Below, one piece after another: positions 1 to 7,754 of a DNA stretch of 64,000 nt. The stretch's first letter is position 1. Each line of letters opens with the position of its first letter. This DNA is from Microbacterium gallinarum. GTDB taxonomy: Bacteria > Actinomycetota > Actinomycetes > Actinomycetales > Microbacteriaceae. The notes beneath the pieces were generated by a model. It had not been told where the DNA came from. It saw only the letters and a program-made list of their open reading frames with translations, and did no database searches. The stretch spans positions 401,618-465,617 of the forward strand of contig NZ_JACSPM010000001.1 in NCBI RefSeq assembly GCF_014837165.1, given 5' to 3'. Made by a program: the position numbers and the translations under genes.

Positions 1-93
1 GTCTTCCCGCTCGACGAGGCGGCCGCGGCGCACCGCATGCTCGAGGAGGGCCACACCCGCGGCAAGATCGTGCTGCGCGTCAGCGACGACTGA
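1..93 (+). CDS. 3' end of an MDR-type zinc/quinone oxidoreductase (partial)
   Basis: Only the last 30 codons lie in the window; the reading frame is open from base 1 and stops with TGA at 91-93. The visible C-terminus (VFPLDEAAAAHRMLEEGH, then TRGKIVLRV) is the standard end of medium-chain dehydrogenase/reductase proteins, where the Ala-His helix is followed by the final beta strand G-K-I-V-L. That pattern fits NADPH:quinone reductases and zinc-type alcohol dehydrogenases, which cannot be separated from this fragment. Substrate and cofactor are not visible. It reads toward the end of lysG, so the two genes converge across 31 bp that hold no clear terminator. Confidence 0.75.
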   Translation, partial: VFPLDEAAAAHRMLEEGHTRGKIVLRVSDD

Positions 94-124
94 GCGGGCG
101 CGGCCGGCGCAGTCGCGACCGGGC

Positions 125-1015
125 TCAGGCCGGGCGGAGCACCCGCCTGCCCTCCGAGACGATCTCGTCCGCGATGGCGTCGAGGAGCGGCGAGCGCAGA
201 TTCCACTGCTGCCAGTGCAGGGCCACATCGACCGGACGCCCGCCGAGACGCACCAGCTCACCGCTCGCGAGCGGCTCGTGGGACTGGAAGGTCGGCAGCA
301 GCGCCCAGCCGAGGCCGAGGCGCACGGCGGTGGCGAAGTCGTTCGACGCGGGCACGTAGTGGCGCGGCGGCAGCGCCGGATCGATCCCCTCCGCCGCCAG
401 CCACTCCCTCTGCAGGTCGTCGCGTCGGTCGAAGTCGACGACCGGGGCGGTCTCGAGAGCGGCCCGCCGGTCGCCCCCGAGCCAGCGCTCGACGAACGCG
501 GGGGTCGCCACAGCCTCGTACCGCATCGCGCCGAGGCCGCTCACGCGGCATCCCGCCACCGGCGTCGCCCGCGACGTGACAGCCCCCATCACGGTGCCCG
601 ACTCGAGGAGTCCAGCCGTGAAGTCCTGGTCGTCGCGGTGCAGTTCGAAGACGACGGGGTGCCGCCGCGACAGGCGCGTGAGCGGCTCGAGGAACCAGGT
701 GGCCAAGGAGTCCGCGTTCACCGCGAGCGGCACCGATGTGCGGCCGTCGGCGGCCGGGTCGGCTCCGAGCTCGGCGAGCGTGTCGTGCTCGAGCAGCGCC
801 GCCTGCCGTGCCAGGCGGATGACCGCCATCCCCGCCTCTGTCGCGCGCACCGGCTTCGAGCGCACGAGCACCACCTGCCCCAGCTGCTCCTCCAGCGCCT
901 TGATCCGCTGGCTCACCGCGGACGGCGTGACGTGCAGCCGCCGGGCGGCGGCATCGAGCGTGCCCTCGTCCACGACAGCGGCGACGGTCTCGGCCAGGTC
1001 GAACGGAATTCTCAC
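125..1015 (-). CDS. lysG: LysR-family regulator of the lysE exporter (LysG/ArgP type)
   Basis: This 296-residue LysR-type regulator has an N-terminal winged HTH at about residues 5-62 (TLDAAARRLHVTPSAVSQR) followed by a periplasmic-binding-like effector domain. The sequence style (SAVSQRIKALEEQLGQVVLVR) is that of the ArgP/LysG/IciA subgroup, which senses lysine or arginine and activates a LysE-type exporter. The divergent neighbour 70 bp away is lysE, which is the classic arrangement. The start is GTG at 1015. A -10-like TAGCCT lies on the minus strand at 1028-1023, only 7 nt before it, and there is no Shine-Dalgarno sequence, so a leaderless transcript is likely. Assignment to the subgroup is strong; the effector is inferred from the family. 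Confidence 0.9.
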   Translation of the reverse strand: MRIPFDLAETVAAVVDEGTLDAAARRLHVTPSAVSQRIKALEEQLGQVVLVRSKPVRATEAGMAVIRLARQAALLEHDTLAELGADPAADGRTSVPLAVNADSLATWFLEPLTRLSRRHPVVFELHRDDQDFTAGLLESGTVMGAVTSRATPVAGCRVSGLGAMRYEAVATPAFVERWLGGDRRAALETAPVVDFDRRDDLQREWLAAEGIDPALPPRHYVPASNDFATAVRLGLGWALLPTFQSHEPLASGELVRLGGRPVDVALHWQQWNLRSPLLDAIADEIVSEGRRVLRPA

Positions 1016-1085
1016 ATCAGCCAGGCTAATGCACCTGAAGAATGATGAGCTGGACTGAAGATCGGTCTGCGCCTAGCGTCGAAGC
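1016..1085. promoter_or_regulatory. Divergent lysG-lysE promoter region, both transcripts probably leaderless
   Basis: This 70-bp gap must hold both promoters. For lysE, -35 TGGACT (1051-1056) is followed after 17 bp by -10 TAGCGT (1074-1079), and GTG starts 6 nt later at 1086. For lysG, TAGCCT reads on the minus strand at 1028-1023, 7 nt before its GTG. Neither start codon has a purine-rich ribosome binding site in front of it. The space between the two -10 boxes (1029-1073) is the only room for LysG binding. Calls are by pattern; the -35 for lysG is not recognisable. Confidence 0.6.
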
Positions 1086-1742
1086 GTGCTCACCTCCGTC
1101 CTCGCGGGCTTCGGCCTCGGCCTGTCGCTCATCATCGCGATCGGCGCGCAGAACCTCTTCGTGCTGCGCCAGGGTCTGCGGCGTGAGCACGTCTTCGTCG
1201 TCGCGGCGATCTGCGCGGCATCCGATGCCCTCCTCATCGCACTCGGCGTCTCGGGCGTCGGGCTCGTGCTGCAGGCGGTGCCGTGGCTCGTCGACGTCGT
1301 TCGCTGGGCCGGCGCGACGTTCCTCGTCGTGTACGGACTGCTCGCCGCGCGGCGCGCGTGGCGCGGATCCGACCAGGGCCTCGACGCATCCGTCGAGACC
1401 GACTCCGCACCACCTGCCGGCAGCACCAGCCGGGCCGGCACCTCCACCCGCACCCGCCTGCTGCCGGTCGTGCTGACCTGCCTCGCGCTGACGTGGCTGA
1501 ACCCCCACGTCTACCTCGACACGGTCTTCCTGCTGGGCACGGTCGCGAGCACCCATGGCGATCAGCGCTGGCTCTTCGCGGCCGGTGCTATGGCCGCGAG
1601 CGTCGTCTGGTTCTTCGGACTCGCCTTCGGCGCGCGCTACCTCGGGCGCTGGCTGTCGACGCCGCGCGCGTGGCGGATCCTCGACGCCGTGATCGCGGTG
1701 GTGATGATCGGTCTCGGCGTGAGCCTCGTCCTCCCCCACTGA
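1086..1742 (+). CDS. lysE: LysE-family basic amino-acid exporter
   Basis: This 218-residue integral membrane protein exports L-lysine and/or L-arginine across the cytoplasmic membrane using the proton motive force. The family signature is clear at the N-terminus: GFGLGLSLIIAIGAQNLFVLRQG is matched in pieces by the LysE pattern of G-x-Q-N-x-F-x-L-R-Q. Five to six hydrophobic segments are visible: about residues 4-24, 35-60, 63-85, 120-140, 150-175 and 190-215. A hydrophilic loop near residues 90-115 separates the two halves, as in LysE of Corynebacterium. The start is GTG with a -10 box 6 nt upstream, so the mRNA is probably leaderless. Expression is presumably activated by the divergent LysG. 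Confidence 0.92.
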   Translation: MLTSVLAGFGLGLSLIIAIGAQNLFVLRQGLRREHVFVVAAICAASDALLIALGVSGVGLVLQAVPWLVDVVRWAGATFLVVYGLLAARRAWRGSDQGLDASVETDSAPPAGSTSRAGTSTRTRLLPVVLTCLALTWLNPHVYLDTVFLLGTVASTHGDQRWLFAAGAMAASVVWFFGLAFGARYLGRWLSTPRAWRILDAVIAVVMIGLGVSLVLPH

Positions 1743-1753
1743 CCTCGGCGAGC

Positions 1754-2107
1754 TCAGCCGTCGATCTGGTCCCGCCGGGCGCCGACGAGCAGCCGCACCA
1801 CGTCGTCGGGCAGCGGATGCTCGGGCTGGAACCGGATCGTGCCCTTGTCGAGTCCGATCCCGGGGTGATCGGCGAGTGCACCGGCGACCGCGCTCACTGC
1901 GTCGGGGCTGAACGGGTAGACGCCGATGTGCTTCTTCGCGCGCATGACCGAGATGAGGGGCTTGCCCCGGTAGACGAGCGCAGGCATGCCGTAGCCGAGG
2001 CCCTGCTCCGCGTCGGGCACCACGTCACGCGCGAGGTCGTACACGTGCGCGATCGCTCCCCGGTCGGCGGGGTCGAGCGCGGAGAGCAGGTCGTCGACGG
2101 TTCCCAT
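1754..2107 (-). CDS. DUF1801 / YdhG-like small protein
   Basis: The gene encodes 117 residues starting MGTVDDLLSALDPADR. The core (VVPDAEQGLGYGMPALVYRGKPL, then AKKHIGVYPFSP) matches the DUF1801 fold, whose members include the YdhG/frataxin-like proteins of Bacillus; the GYGMPA turn and the HIGVYPF strand are the family's most conserved parts. Some relatives are described as iron-handling or DNA-related, but no function can be read from this sequence. It faces lysE tail to tail (12 bp between stop codons) and diverges from acyP with 60 bp between starts. Cytoplasmic; no signal or membrane segment. Confidence 0.75.
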   Translation of the reverse strand: MGTVDDLLSALDPADRGAIAHVYDLARDVVPDAEQGLGYGMPALVYRGKPLISVMRAKKHIGVYPFSPDAVSAVAGALADHPGIGLDKGTIRFQPEHPLPDDVVRLLVGARRDQIDG

Positions 2108-2167
2108 GCAGGCATCCTGTCATCGACCGCTCGCGATCGGCACCCCGCCCGCGGCACGATGGAGGGC

Positions 2168-2443
2168 ATGAAGCGCGTTCACGTCGTCGTGCGCGGCGAG
2201 GTCCAGGGTGTCGGCTATCGCTACACGCTGCGCATGATCGCGCGCGGGTCGGGCGTCACCGGCTGGGTGCGCAACCGCACCGACGGCTCCGTCGAGGCGG
2301 AGGTCGAGGGCACCGCCGACCAGGTCGACGAGGTGCTCGCGTGGATGGCCGAGGGCCCGCCCGGGTCTCGGGTGACGGAGGCGACGGTGACGGATGCCGC
2401 GCCCTCCGGCGACGAGACCTTCGAGGTCCGCGCGACCGGCTGA
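2168..2443 (+). CDS. acyP: Acylphosphatase
   Basis: Ninety-one residues, the usual length of acylphosphatase, which hydrolyses acyl-phosphates such as 1,3-bisphosphoglycerate. The catalytic signature is complete: GEVQGVGYRYTLRMIA near residues 10-25 provides the phosphate-binding loop and the catalytic Arg (R18), and GWVRNRTDGSVEAEVEG at about 32-48 contains the catalytic Asn in the second motif. The ATG at 2168 follows GGAGGG at 2161-2166, which is close for a ribosome binding site; a longer reading frame runs in from upstream but has no support. It is monocistronic and converges with the tcy operon across a large palindrome. Confidence 0.93.
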   Translation: MKRVHVVVRGEVQGVGYRYTLRMIARGSGVTGWVRNRTDGSVEAEVEGTADQVDEVLAWMAEGPPGSRVTEATVTDAAPSGDETFEVRATG

Positions 2444-2470
2444 CCCGGGTCATTTCCCTTCGCCCCCCGT

Positions 2471-2534
2471 GGTTCGGTGTCCACGGACGCGGGTTCGGCA
2501 GCCGTCCCAACCCGGCATCTGTGGACACCGAACC
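2471..2534. repeat. Long-arm intergenic palindrome between convergent genes, possible bidirectional terminator
   Basis: A perfect 14-bp inverted repeat (GGTTCGGTGTCCAC at 2471-2484 and its complement at 2521-2534) encloses a second stem, CGGGTT (2490-2495) with AACCCG (2509-2514). The structure sits between the convergent ends of acyP (2443) and tcyC (2544). There is no T-run, so it would not be a classical intrinsic terminator, but placement suggests transcription ends here from both sides. It belongs to a group of similarly sized palindromes found across this window. Confidence 0.7.
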
Positions 2535-2543
2535 CAGGGGGGG

Positions 2544-3362
2544 TCAGTCGTCGAAGGGGCGCAGGATCCGGTCGATGAACCGGCGCGTGCGCACGTGCTG
2601 CGGATGGGTGAAGAGGTCCTTCGGAGCGCCGCGCTCGAGGATCACGCCGTCGTCGAAGAACAGCACCTCGTCGGCGACCTGCCGGGCGAACGCGAGCTCG
2701 TGGGTGACGATGACCATCGTCCAGCCCTCCTCGGCGAGCTCCTTCAGGACCAGCAGCACCTCGCCGACCAGCTCGGAGTCCAGCGCGCTCGTCGGCTCGT
2801 CGAACAGCAGCAGCGACGGCTGCAGCGCGAGGGCGCGGACGATCCCGACCCGCTGCTGCTGGCCGCCCGAGAGCTGGAACGGGAAGGCATCCCGCTTGTC
2901 GCTGAGCCCGACCCGGTCGAGGAGCGCCTCGGCCCGCGCCATCGCCTCGGCCTTCGGGACCTTGTGCGCATGCACCGGGCCCTCGATCACGTTCTGCAGC
3001 ACCGTTCGGTGCGGGAAGAGGTTGTGGTGCTGGAACACCATCGCCGAGCGGTCGCGCAGCTGGGTGCGGGTGGCCTTCGGCACCGGCGACGTGAAGTCCA
3101 CGCTCGGACCGTCGGCGAACTCGAGCCTTCCGCGGTCGGGCGTCTCCAGCCCGTTCAGCGAGCGGAGCACCGTGGTCTTGCCCGAGCCGCTCGGCCCGAT
3201 GAGCGCGACGACCTCGCCGCGACGCACCTCGAAGTCCACGCCATGCAGCACGGTGTTCGCGCCGAAGCTCTTGGTGAGGCCGCTGACCTGCAGCAGCGGC
3301 CGGTCGTCGGCAGGAGCCGGTGGAGCGAGCGCGTCGCCATCGGGGACGTCAGTGGGCGACAT
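2544..3362 (-). CDS. tcyC: Cystine/polar amino-acid ABC transporter, ATP-binding protein (TcyC-like)
   Basis: This 272-residue nucleotide-binding subunit has a Walker A GPSGSGKTT at about residues 57-65, the Q-loop, the signature LSGGQQQRVGIVRAL at about 165-179, Walker B LLLFDEPTSALD and the switch His in VTHELAFARQ. It is of the GlnQ/HisP class that energises polar amino-acid uptake. About 25 extra residues precede the domain (TDVPDGDALAPPAPADD). Its start overlaps the permease end by 14 bp, so the two are translationally coupled. The substrate is inferred from the binding protein two genes upstream in the same transcript. Confidence 0.9.
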   Translation of the reverse strand: MSPTDVPDGDALAPPAPADDRPLLQVSGLTKSFGANTVLHGVDFEVRRGEVVALIGPSGSGKTTVLRSLNGLETPDRGRLEFADGPSVDFTSPVPKATRTQLRDRSAMVFQHHNLFPHRTVLQNVIEGPVHAHKVPKAEAMARAEALLDRVGLSDKRDAFPFQLSGGQQQRVGIVRALALQPSLLLFDEPTSALDSELVGEVLLVLKELAEEGWTMVIVTHELAFARQVADEVLFFDDGVILERGAPKDLFTHPQHVRTRRFIDRILRPFDD

Positions 3363-4080
3363 AGCGGTCGAGCCTCCTCTCCAGCGCGTTCTGCCCGGCC
3401 GACAGCACGAGGCAGAACATCCAGTAGATCAGAGCCGCCTCGAGGTAGATGATCATGAACTCGTATGTGAACGCGGCGATCTGCTGAGCACGGCGGAAGA
3501 GCTCCGTCACCAGGATGAGCGACGCGAGCGAGGTGTCCTTCACGAGCGAGATGAACGTGTTCGACAGGGGCGGCACCGAGACGCGCGTCGCCTGCGGCAG
3601 GACGATGCGCGTCAGGGTCTGCGCCTGCGAGAACCCGACGGTGTGCCCCGCCTCCCATTGGCCCTTCGGCACCGAGAGGATCGCGGCTCGGATGATCTCG
3701 GCCGCGTAGCCGCCCACGTTCAGCGAGAACGCGATGATCGCCGCGGGCCACGGATCGATGATCAGGCCGATCGACGGCAGACCGTAGAAGATCACGAACA
3801 GCTGCACCAGCAGCGGCGACCCGCGGATGACGGAGATGTAGAACCGCGCGATCCCCGACAGCACCGGGTTCGGCGACAGACGAAGCAGCGCCACACCCAG
3901 CGCGATCACGAGCCCGAGGGCGAACGACAGCACCGCGAGCGGGATCGTCGCCGTGAGGCCTGCCAGCAGGAGCGGCCAGAACGAGTCGACGATGAGCGTC
4001 CACGTGTCGTCGCCGCTGTCGCCGACACCGGCCGGCACGACGGCCGGCGCACTCGTCAGGCGAGACCAGACATCATCCAT
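3349..4080 (-). CDS. tcyB: Cystine/polar amino-acid ABC transporter, permease (TcyB-like)
   Basis: A 243-residue HisM-type permease with about five membrane helices; the first is at residues 30-57 (WPLLLAGLTATIPLAVLSFA). The EAA-type cytoplasmic loop that contacts the ATPase is seen as QWEAGHTVGFSQAQTLTRIV. The N-terminal SPLLVQLFVIFYGLPS stretch is typical of the family that includes YecS, TcyB and GltK. It lies 71 bp downstream of the binding-protein gene, from which it is separated by a strong stem-loop, and overlaps tcyC. Single permease of this length normally works as a homodimer in cystine systems, which suits the three-gene operon. Confidence 0.9.
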   Translation of the reverse strand: MDDVWSRLTSAPAVVPAGVGDSGDDTWTLIVDSFWPLLLAGLTATIPLAVLSFALGLVIALGVALLRLSPNPVLSGIARFYISVIRGSPLLVQLFVIFYGLPSIGLIIDPWPAAIIAFSLNVGGYAAEIIRAAILSVPKGQWEAGHTVGFSQAQTLTRIVLPQATRVSVPPLSNTFISLVKDTSLASLILVTELFRRAQQIAAFTYEFMIIYLEAALIYWMFCLVLSAGQNALERRLDRYVAH

Positions 4081-4089
4081 GGATGGTCC

Positions 4090-4148
4090 TTCCGACCGGG
4101 CGGCGGCGCATGCCGCCGCCCGCCCACGCTATGGCGGGCCGGTCGGAA
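4090..4148 (-). promoter_or_regulatory. Stem-loop between the binding-protein and permease genes
   Basis: Outer arms TTCCGACCGG (4090-4099) and CCGGTCGGAA (4139-4148) enclose a GC-rich inner hairpin, GGGCGGCGGC with GCCGCCGCCC. It lies in the 71 bp between tcyA and tcyB on the transcribed strand. Such structures after binding-protein genes are known to block 3' decay or cause partial termination, giving more binding protein than permease. The role is inferred from position; the pairing is direct. Confidence 0.65.
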
Positions 4149-4151
4149 GTT

Positions 4152-4955
4152 CTACTCCGTGACGTCCGCGCCGAAGTACTTCTCGCTGATCTCGGCGAGG
4201 ACGCCCTCGTCGCGCAGCTCGGCGAGCGCCTGGTCGACGGCGGCGACGAGCTCCTCCTTGTCCTGAGTGAACGTGAGCGCGCTGTAGCCGGGGTCATCGG
4301 TCTCGGCCGCGATCTTGAGACCGGTGGGGCCGTCGGTCTTCTCGTAGTCGAGGAAGGTGAGGTTGTCGTTGATGGTGGCGTCGACACGGCCCTGCTGCAG
4401 GAGCGCGACCGCCTGGGCCCAGCCCTCGACGGCCTCGACCGTGGCACCGCTGGCCTGCGCGAGCTCGTACCAGTTGCTCGTGAGCGACTGCGCGGTCGTC
4501 TTGCCGGCGAGGTCGTCGAAGCTCGTGATCGAGTCGTCGTCCTCGGGCACGACGATGACGCCGGGCGACACCGTGTACGGCTCGCTGAAGAGGTACTTCT
4601 CCTCGCGCTCCGGGTTGATGGACACCTGGTTGGCGATGACGTCGAATCGCCCGGCGTCCAGCCCGGCGAAGATGGCGTCCCACTGGGTCTCCTCGAAGGC
4701 GACCTCGAGGCCGAGCTTCTCGGCGACCGCCTCGGCGATCTCGACGTCGAAGCCGACGAGCTCACCGGTCTCGTCGTGGAAGCTGAACGGCCGGTAGGTG
4801 CCCTCGGTCGCCACGGTCAGCGTGCCCTCGCTGACGAGCCCGAACTCGTCGCCGCCCGCCGACTCGGACGGCTCTGGCGCGGTGGAGCTGCACGCCGCCA
4901 GAGTGAGGGCGGCTGCGGCGGCGAGGGCGATGACGGTGAGACTGCGGCGTGACAT
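4152..4955 (-). CDS. tcyA: Cystine-type amino-acid-binding lipoprotein (TcyA-like)
   Basis: A 267-residue solute-binding lipoprotein. The signal peptide MSRRSLTVIALAAAAALTL ends in the lipobox LAAC, with lipidated Cys22. The SBP_bac_3 fold starts at EGTLTVATEGTYRPFSFHD. Several stretches closely resemble TcyA/FliY cystine-binding proteins: GFDVEIAEAVAEKLG, ETQWDAIFAGLDAGRFDVIA, TAQSLTSNWYELA and INDNLTFLDY. The start at 4955 is chosen because it begins the signal peptide; upstream in-frame codons give no signal. It is the first gene of the tcyABC operon on this strand. Cystine is favoured over glutamine or glutamate from these motifs, but the ligand is still a family-level inference. Confidence 0.85.
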   Translation of the reverse strand: MSRRSLTVIALAAAAALTLAACSSTAPEPSESAGGDEFGLVSEGTLTVATEGTYRPFSFHDETGELVGFDVEIAEAVAEKLGLEVAFEETQWDAIFAGLDAGRFDVIANQVSINPEREEKYLFSEPYTVSPGVIVVPEDDDSITSFDDLAGKTTAQSLTSNWYELAQASGATVEAVEGWAQAVALLQQGRVDATINDNLTFLDYEKTDGPTGLKIAAETDDPGYSALTFTQDKEELVAAVDQALAELRDEGVLAEISEKYFGADVTE

Positions 4956-5061
4956 GGTGCGTTCCTGGTGGGTCGGTGCGGGGGACGAAGCGGCGGGTTC
5001 GCCGCGGTCCCGAGGAGGACTCCCCAGTACAACACGGAGTGTCGCCAGGAATTTCATCGCG

Positions 5062-6123
5062 TTACGCCGGATTGCCTCCTGAGCCCTCGGGGAGGCCCGC
5101 GGCGAGCTCGTCGAACACGTCGGCCGCGGCATCCCTCGTCGCGAGACCGGCTGCCTGCCCCGCCCACAGCGAGACGAGGTCACCGTCGCCGCTGCGCGTC
5201 GCTGCGGCCCGGAACACGCCGGTGAGCCAGTTCTGCGCCGGGAACGGCAGGATCACCCCCGCCTTCTCGATCTCGCGCATGGCACGATTCGGGATGCCGC
5301 GTGCCAGCCGCCCGCTCATCGCCCGCGTCAGCACGGTGTCGGTGTCGGTCGCGCCGGCGATCGCGCGCCGGTGCACCTCGGTGGCGGCGGACTCGTTCGT
5401 GCGGAGGAAGGCCGTCCCGACCTGCACTCCGGCGGCGCCCAGCGCGAACGCGGCGGCGACGCCGCGCCGGTCGGCGATCCCGCCGGCGGCGATCACCGGC
5501 ACCCGCACGGCGTCGACGACCTGCGGCACCAAGGCGAACGTGCCGATGAGCGACCGGTCGGCCGGCTCGAGGAAGGAGATGCGGTGGCCGCCGGCCTCCG
5601 CCCCGCTCGCCACGACGGCATCCACCCCCGCTTCCTCGAGCTCGACCGCTTCGGCGACCGTCGTCGCCGTGCCGATGACGCGGATGCCCCGGTGGTGCGC
5701 GGTCTCGACCAGGCGCGGGTCGGGCGCGCCGAACACGAGGCTCAACACCGCGGGCGCAGCATCCATGATCGCCTCCAGCTGTTCAGCCGGATCGGGCAGG
5801 AATCGGGCCGGCGCCTCGGGCAGAGCGGCGCCCGCAGCTTCGAAGAGCGGCTCCAGCGCGTGACGGGCAGGTTCGAGGTCGACGTCGGACGGGGTGACCT
5901 CGTCGCCGGTCGGCAGCCACACGTTGACCGCGAACGGCTTGGCGGTGGCGGCCCGCAGCGCCCCGATCGTGTCGTGGATGCGCTCGGCGGAGTACCCGTA
6001 GAGCCCGTACGAGCCGAGGCCGCCGCGGTTGCTCACCGCGGCGGTGAGGTCGACGGAGGAGAGTCCGCCGAAGGGTCCGAGGACGATCGGCGCATCGATC
6101 CCGAGCAGCTGTGTGAGCGACAT
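5062..6123 (-). CDS. Nitronate monooxygenase / 2-nitropropane dioxygenase family flavoprotein
   Basis: A 353-residue FMN-dependent TIM-barrel enzyme. The N-terminus LLGIDAPIVLGPFGGLSS is the typical NMO opening, VPVIAAGGIADRRGVAAAFA and GAAGVQVGTAFLRTNES are the phosphate-binding strands for FMN, and SGAEAGGHR carries the catalytic-type His. Members oxidise alkyl nitronates such as propionate 3-nitronate, or act as enoyl reductases; the substrate cannot be told. The ATG at 6123 has TAGCGT on its strand at 6135-6130, 6 nt before the start and overlapping the stop of the upstream gene, so a leaderless transcript is possible as well as read-through. Confidence 0.85.
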   Translation of the reverse strand: MSLTQLLGIDAPIVLGPFGGLSSVDLTAAVSNRGGLGSYGLYGYSAERIHDTIGALRAATAKPFAVNVWLPTGDEVTPSDVDLEPARHALEPLFEAAGAALPEAPARFLPDPAEQLEAIMDAAPAVLSLVFGAPDPRLVETAHHRGIRVIGTATTVAEAVELEEAGVDAVVASGAEAGGHRISFLEPADRSLIGTFALVPQVVDAVRVPVIAAGGIADRRGVAAAFALGAAGVQVGTAFLRTNESAATEVHRRAIAGATDTDTVLTRAMSGRLARGIPNRAMREIEKAGVILPFPAQNWLTGVFRAAATRSGDGDLVSLWAGQAAGLATRDAAADVFDELAAGLPEGSGGNPA

Positions 6124-6132
6124 GCTCCTACG

Positions 6133-6462
6133 CTACGCATCGGACCCCCGCCCGGCACCGATGAGTCGTCCCTCGTCGCAGTCGGCTCTGGGCGCGGACG
6201 CGGCTGCCCGGCGCTGCCGCACGCACAGCACCAGCATGATCGCGCACGAGACGACGTAGAAGGTGTGCAGCCCCCAGACGGGCCCGAACGGCAGCGTGAC
6301 CACGTAGAGCGAGTACACGGCGTTCGCCGCGTTGATCATGACGATGCTCGGCAGGCTGTACGAGGAGACGTCCCGCGTGCGCAGCGCCTTGCGCAGCATC
6401 GGCAGGTTGCTGATCGCGAAGACCACCGTCGCGATCGTGCCTGCCATCAGGGGGACGTCCAT
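6133..6462 (-). CDS. SemiSWEET/PQ-loop-like small membrane protein
   Basis: A 109-residue protein with three predicted membrane helices: about residues 5-22 (MAGTIATVVFAISNLPM), 38-60 and 65-88. The SNLPMLRKALRTRDVSSYSLPS segment matches the PQ-loop region of bacterial SemiSWEET sugar transporters, including the helix-1 proline and the following S-x-x-S. SemiSWEETs dimerise to move small sugars; whether this one does is unknown. ATG at 6462 is preferred: TAGCGT lies on its strand at 6475-6470, 7 nt upstream, and there is little room for a ribosome binding site. Nine bases separate its stop from the NMO start. Confidence 0.65.
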   Translation of the reverse strand: MDVPLMAGTIATVVFAISNLPMLRKALRTRDVSSYSLPSIVMINAANAVYSLYVVTLPFGPVWGLHTFYVVSCAIMLVLCVRQRRAAASAPRADCDEGRLIGAGRGSDA

Positions 6463-6596
6463 GCATCCCACGCTACGAATGCGTCCCGGCTTGTCGCGTC
6501 GACCGAATCGCCCATCTTCACGCGGGTCCGAGATGGGCAGAACTATGCAGATGCAGACCCGGGACGCTAGACCCCGGCCGCCCCCGCTCGCAGGGG

Positions 6597-6994
6597 CCGC
6601 CCACGCCGCAGAATCGGAGACCATCCGCGACACGCCGAGGCGCAGCATCCCGAACCGGCGTGTCCCCCACGAACTCCGCCGTTGCGACCGGCGGACCCGC
6701 CCACGCCGCAGCATCGGAGACCATCCGCGACCCGTCGAGGCGCAGCATCCCGAACCGGCGTGCCCCCCACGAACTCCGCCATTGCGACCAGCGGAGCCGC
6801 CCACGCCGCAGAATCGGAGACCGCCCGCGCCACGCCGAGGCACGGCATCCCGAACCGGCGTGTTCCCCACGAACTCCGCCGTTGCGACCGGCGGAGCCGC
6901 CCACGCCGCAGAATCGGAGACCGCCCGCGCCACGCCGAGGCACGGCATCCCGAACCGGCGTGTCCCCCACGAACTCCGCCGTTGCGACCGGCGG
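6597..6994. repeat. Four tandem 100-bp repeats in a gene-free stretch
   Basis: Four copies with an exact 100-bp period begin with CCGCCCACGCCGCA at 6597, 6697, 6797 and 6897; the last copy diverges at 6995. Copies 3 and 4 are nearly identical (they share the GCCCGCGCC variant); copies 1 and 2 differ at scattered positions. Each copy contains nested inverted repeats, best in copy 1: CGGAG (6615-6619) with CTCCG (6674-6678), and ACACGCCG (6630-6637) with CGGCGTGT (6656-6663). No reading frame here looks coding: the six frames give repetitive Arg/Gly/Ala-rich text. The rest of the gap (6463-6596) holds only the SemiSWEET promoter. Confidence 0.9.
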
Positions 6995-7002
6995 GCACGA
7001 GA

Positions 7003-7034
7003 AACGGGGCCCCACCCGAAGGTGGAGCCCCGTT
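7003..7034 (-). terminator. Terminator-like hairpin after rplA
   Basis: Read on the minus strand after the rplA stop, a 14-bp stem with one mismatch (ending in AACGGGGC/GCCCCGTT) closes over a CGAA-type tetraloop and is followed by TTCTCG. It sits 16 bp past the stop codon. Together with its position at the end of the rplK-rplA transcript this is the best intrinsic terminator in the window, though the T-run is short, as is common at this G+C. Confidence 0.8.
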
Positions 7035-7050
7035 CGTGCTGATCCGTGGA

Positions 7051-7740
7051 TCAGATGGAGTTGACGTCCAGCGGGATGCCCGGGCCGAACGTGGTCGACA
7101 CGGCGCCCTTCTGGATGTAACGACCCTTCGAGCTCGACGGCTTGAGGCGCACGATCTCCTCGAGCGCGGCCTTGAGGTTCTCGTCGAGCTGCTCGGCCGA
7201 GAACGACGCCTTGCCGACGACGAAGTGCACGTTGGCGTGCTTGTCGACGCGGAACTCGATCTTGCCGCCCTTGATCTCCTCGACGGCCTTGGCCGGGTTG
7301 GGGGTCACGGTGCCGGTCTTGGGGTTGGGCATGAGGCCACGGGGACCCAGCACCTTACCCAGACGACCGACCTGGCCCATGAGCTCGGGGGTCGAGACGG
7401 CGGCGTCGAACGACGTCCAGCCGCCGGCGACCTTCTCGATGAGCTCGGCGCCGCCGACCTCGTCAGCACCCGCGGCGATCGCGGCCTCAGCGGCCGGACC
7501 CGTCGCGAAGACGATGACGCGGGCGGTCTTGCCGGTGCCGTGCGGGAGGATGACGGTGCCGCGCACCATCTGGTCCGCCTTGCGCGGGTCGACGGCGAGC
7601 TTGAGCGCGACCTCGACGGTCGAGTCGAACTTCGCCGAACCGGTCTGCTTCGCGAGCGCGACAGCCTCGGTGGGGGTGTAGAACTTGTCCGCCTCGATCT
7701 TGGCGGCAGCGGCCCGGAAGGCCTTGGACTTGGTTGCCAT
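7051..7740 (-). CDS. rplA: 50S ribosomal protein L1
   Basis: The 229-residue protein is full length for L1, which forms the ribosomal L1 stalk and binds 23S rRNA near helices 76-78. Diagnostic segments are present: [10 protein letters not shown], the conserved [23 protein letters not shown] near residues 118-140, and the C-terminal [13 protein letters not shown]. The start [15 protein letters not shown] at 7740 is taken because it matches the family N-terminus; the longer reading frame upstream covers rplK in another frame. It follows rplK by 14 bp and ends at a hairpin terminator. In bacteria L1 represses its own operon by binding the rplK leader. Confidence 0.98.
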   Translation of the reverse strand: MATKSKAFRAAAAKIEADKFYTPTEAVALAKQTGSAKFDSTVEVALKLAVDPRKADQMVRGTVILPHGTGKTARVIVFATGPAAEAAIAAGADEVGGAELIEKVAGGWTSFDAAVSTPELMGQVGRLGKVLGPRGLMPNPKTGTVTPNPAKAVEEIKGGKIEFRVDKHANVHFVVGKASFSAEQLDENLKAALEEIVRLKPSSSKGRYIQKGAVSTTFGPGIPLDVNSI

Positions 7741-7754
7741 GATTATTCTCCCCC

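Noticed and set aside
4956..5183. Longer start for TcyA at 5183
   Set aside because: It would place 76 residues before a typical lipoprotein signal peptide, which begins at 4955.
6597..6994. Tandem repeats considered as a CRISPR array
   Set aside because: Units are 100 bp and directly adjacent without spacers, and no cas genes are in the window.
6507..7042. Proline/arginine-rich reading frames across the 100-bp repeats
   Set aside because: All frames stay open only because the repeat has few stop codons; they have no start signal and no similarity to a known fold.
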